Source of the DNA: Scatophagus argus
Lineage: Eukaryota > Chordata > Actinopteri > Scatophagidae
Direction: 5' to 3'
Assembly: GCF_020382885.2 (NCBI RefSeq)
Contig: NC_058514.1
Location: forward strand, 12,572,249-12,636,248
DNA: 64,000 nt
The position numbers and the translations under genes were made by a program. Below, piece after piece: positions 63,192-64,000 of the stretch (position 1 is its first letter; the number at the start of each line of letters is the position of its first letter). The notes below the pieces were generated by a model that was given only the letters and a program-made list of their open reading frames with translations, did not search any database and was not told the origin of the DNA.

Positions 63192-63263
63192 GGTTCCATG
63201 GTGTAACGGTTAGCACTCTGGACTTTGAATCCAGTGATCCGAGTTCAAATCTCGGTGGAACCT
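63192..63263 (+). tRNA. trnaQ-UUG: tRNA-Gln (anticodon TTG)
   Basis: 72 bases with a full cloverleaf. It starts GGTTCCATGGTGTAACGG, the anticodon loop reads ACTTTGAAT, and the T-arm is the same as in the CTG gene. The acceptor stem GGTTCCA/TGGAACC is fully paired. It differs from the CTG gene at four positions: D-loop, anticodon wobble base, variable region and one acceptor base. The 3' flank (AATTTAGAGG) lacks a TTTT run close by; the first T4 is about 95 bases on (about 63357), so termination is unclear. TTTATAAAA lies about 35-40 bases upstream. Confidence 0.95.
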
Positions 63264-64000
63264 AATTTAGAGGTAAACATATCAGTGAGCATTCAAGCTT
63301 GTAAACATCTGTGTTTCAATAACACTGCTGTCTTAACTGGCCTTACTCTGAGGTTGGTTTTAGAACTTAGTCATCTTTTCGGTGTATGGTCAAGCAGAAG
63401 CCGAGTAGTTGATGATCAGACAGTGTGTCTCGGTTTATTTTGGAGTTATTCTGCCCCCTAGTGTCCAGAAATCAATTAAAGCAACTTTAACACCCTCAAA
63501 AATGATCATTCTGATACAGACAAACTAAAAATAGTTTATACATATTACAGTGTTTGTTGCACTAACGTGGTGAAATATAGGCATGCCATATTGTTATTTT
63601 AGAAATTAAGATGTCTTGAAAAAATATAGGGTACATTTTTGCACACTGTGTCATGATATATTACAGCTGAACTTTGGCCACAACACAATATCTAGCAAGT
63701 CGCAACTGTAAATGTACATTCCTGGTAGATTATGTTGTAATGCTTAGATCATATATTACCTCACAACTACAGTCACTTTGTGCAGTCTTTATGGCCTTTA
63801 ATAAGCCTTTAAGATGCAGTAACAGTTTTTTACACCAGACTTTCTAGTTTCTTTCTTTCTTCAGAGTCCAGAGTGCTAATCATCACACCAAGGAGCCATG
63901 ACAGAACAGTTTTATACATGATATCACCATTCATGTTATACAGACTATATGACACATCATATAATCAGTGACACAGTAGCTAACATTACAAAAAAAGCAA
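63264..64000. other. Intergenic to the window end
   Basis: AT-rich, with no protein gene. The only recognised item is a tRNA-Gln 5'-half fragment at 63861-63897 and its flank. The reading frame at 63225-63461 starts inside the tRNA and is not taken as coding. Confidence 0.7.
63861..63897 (-). pseudogene. tRNA-Gln (CTG) 5'-half fragment
   Basis: The minus strand matches the first 37 bases of the tRNA-Gln(CTG) gene, ending in CTCTGGACTCTGA, with about four mismatches (positions 3, 7, 14 and 18). The 3' half is absent, replaced by a TTTCTTTC-type run. The flank GAACAGTTTTATA at 63904-63916 matches the flank of the intact CTG gene, so this is a decayed third copy of the same unit. Confidence 0.8.

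Overview
This is vertebrate, almost certainly teleost (percomorph-like), nuclear DNA. The evidence is multi-exon genes with GT-AG introns, proteins that read clearly as vertebrate orthologues, AT-rich intergenic DNA, many dinucleotide and trinucleotide microsatellites, and fish-type interspersed repeats. No prokaryotic, viral or plasmid signature was seen. Exon borders were read by eye from splice sites, reading phase and protein homology recalled from knowledge; no alignment was run.

Layout from left to right: (1) 1-9936, two tandem minus-strand copies of a sodium-coupled monocarboxylate transporter (slc5a8-like). The left copy runs off the window; the right copy is complete (16 exons, 581 aa). 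(2) 11960-33530, plus strand, utp20: 61 exons, 2829 aa, a HEAT-repeat scaffold of the small-subunit processome. (3) 35264-38684, minus strand, arl1: 6 exons, 181 aa, a Golgi small GTPase. (4) 39376-46887, plus strand, dennd11 (LCHN/KIAA1147): 9 exons, 501 aa. (5) 49285-58388, minus strand, fgd4 (frabin): 16 exons, 979 aa, DH-PH-FYVE-PH Cdc42 exchange factor. (6) 58389-64000, no protein gene recognised, but a small tRNA-Gln locus: tRNA-Gln(CTG) on minus, tRNA-Gln(TTG) on plus, and a tRNA-Gln fragment. The two intact tRNA genes sit in the arms of an inverted duplication.

slc5a8-utp20-arl1 is the gene order known from human 12q23. dennd11 and fgd4 lie elsewhere in human, so the right half is a fish-lineage arrangement. 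Two pairs are head-to-head (slc5a8 copy B/utp20, about 2 kb apart; arl1/dennd11, 691 bp apart) and two are tail-to-tail (utp20/arl1; dennd11/fgd4). The five protein genes have unrelated cell roles (membrane transport, ribosome biogenesis, Golgi traffic, Rab/DENN biology, actin regulation) and form no functional system.

I found no convincing undescribed system. The most interesting structures are the inverted tRNA-Gln duplication with an anticodon difference, the tandem transporter pair with a patch of unusually conserved intron, the (TG)n/(GA)n tract just upstream of the complete transporter, a 20-fold Ser-Pro-rich N-terminus in fgd4, and interdigitated poly(A) signals between dennd11 and fgd4.
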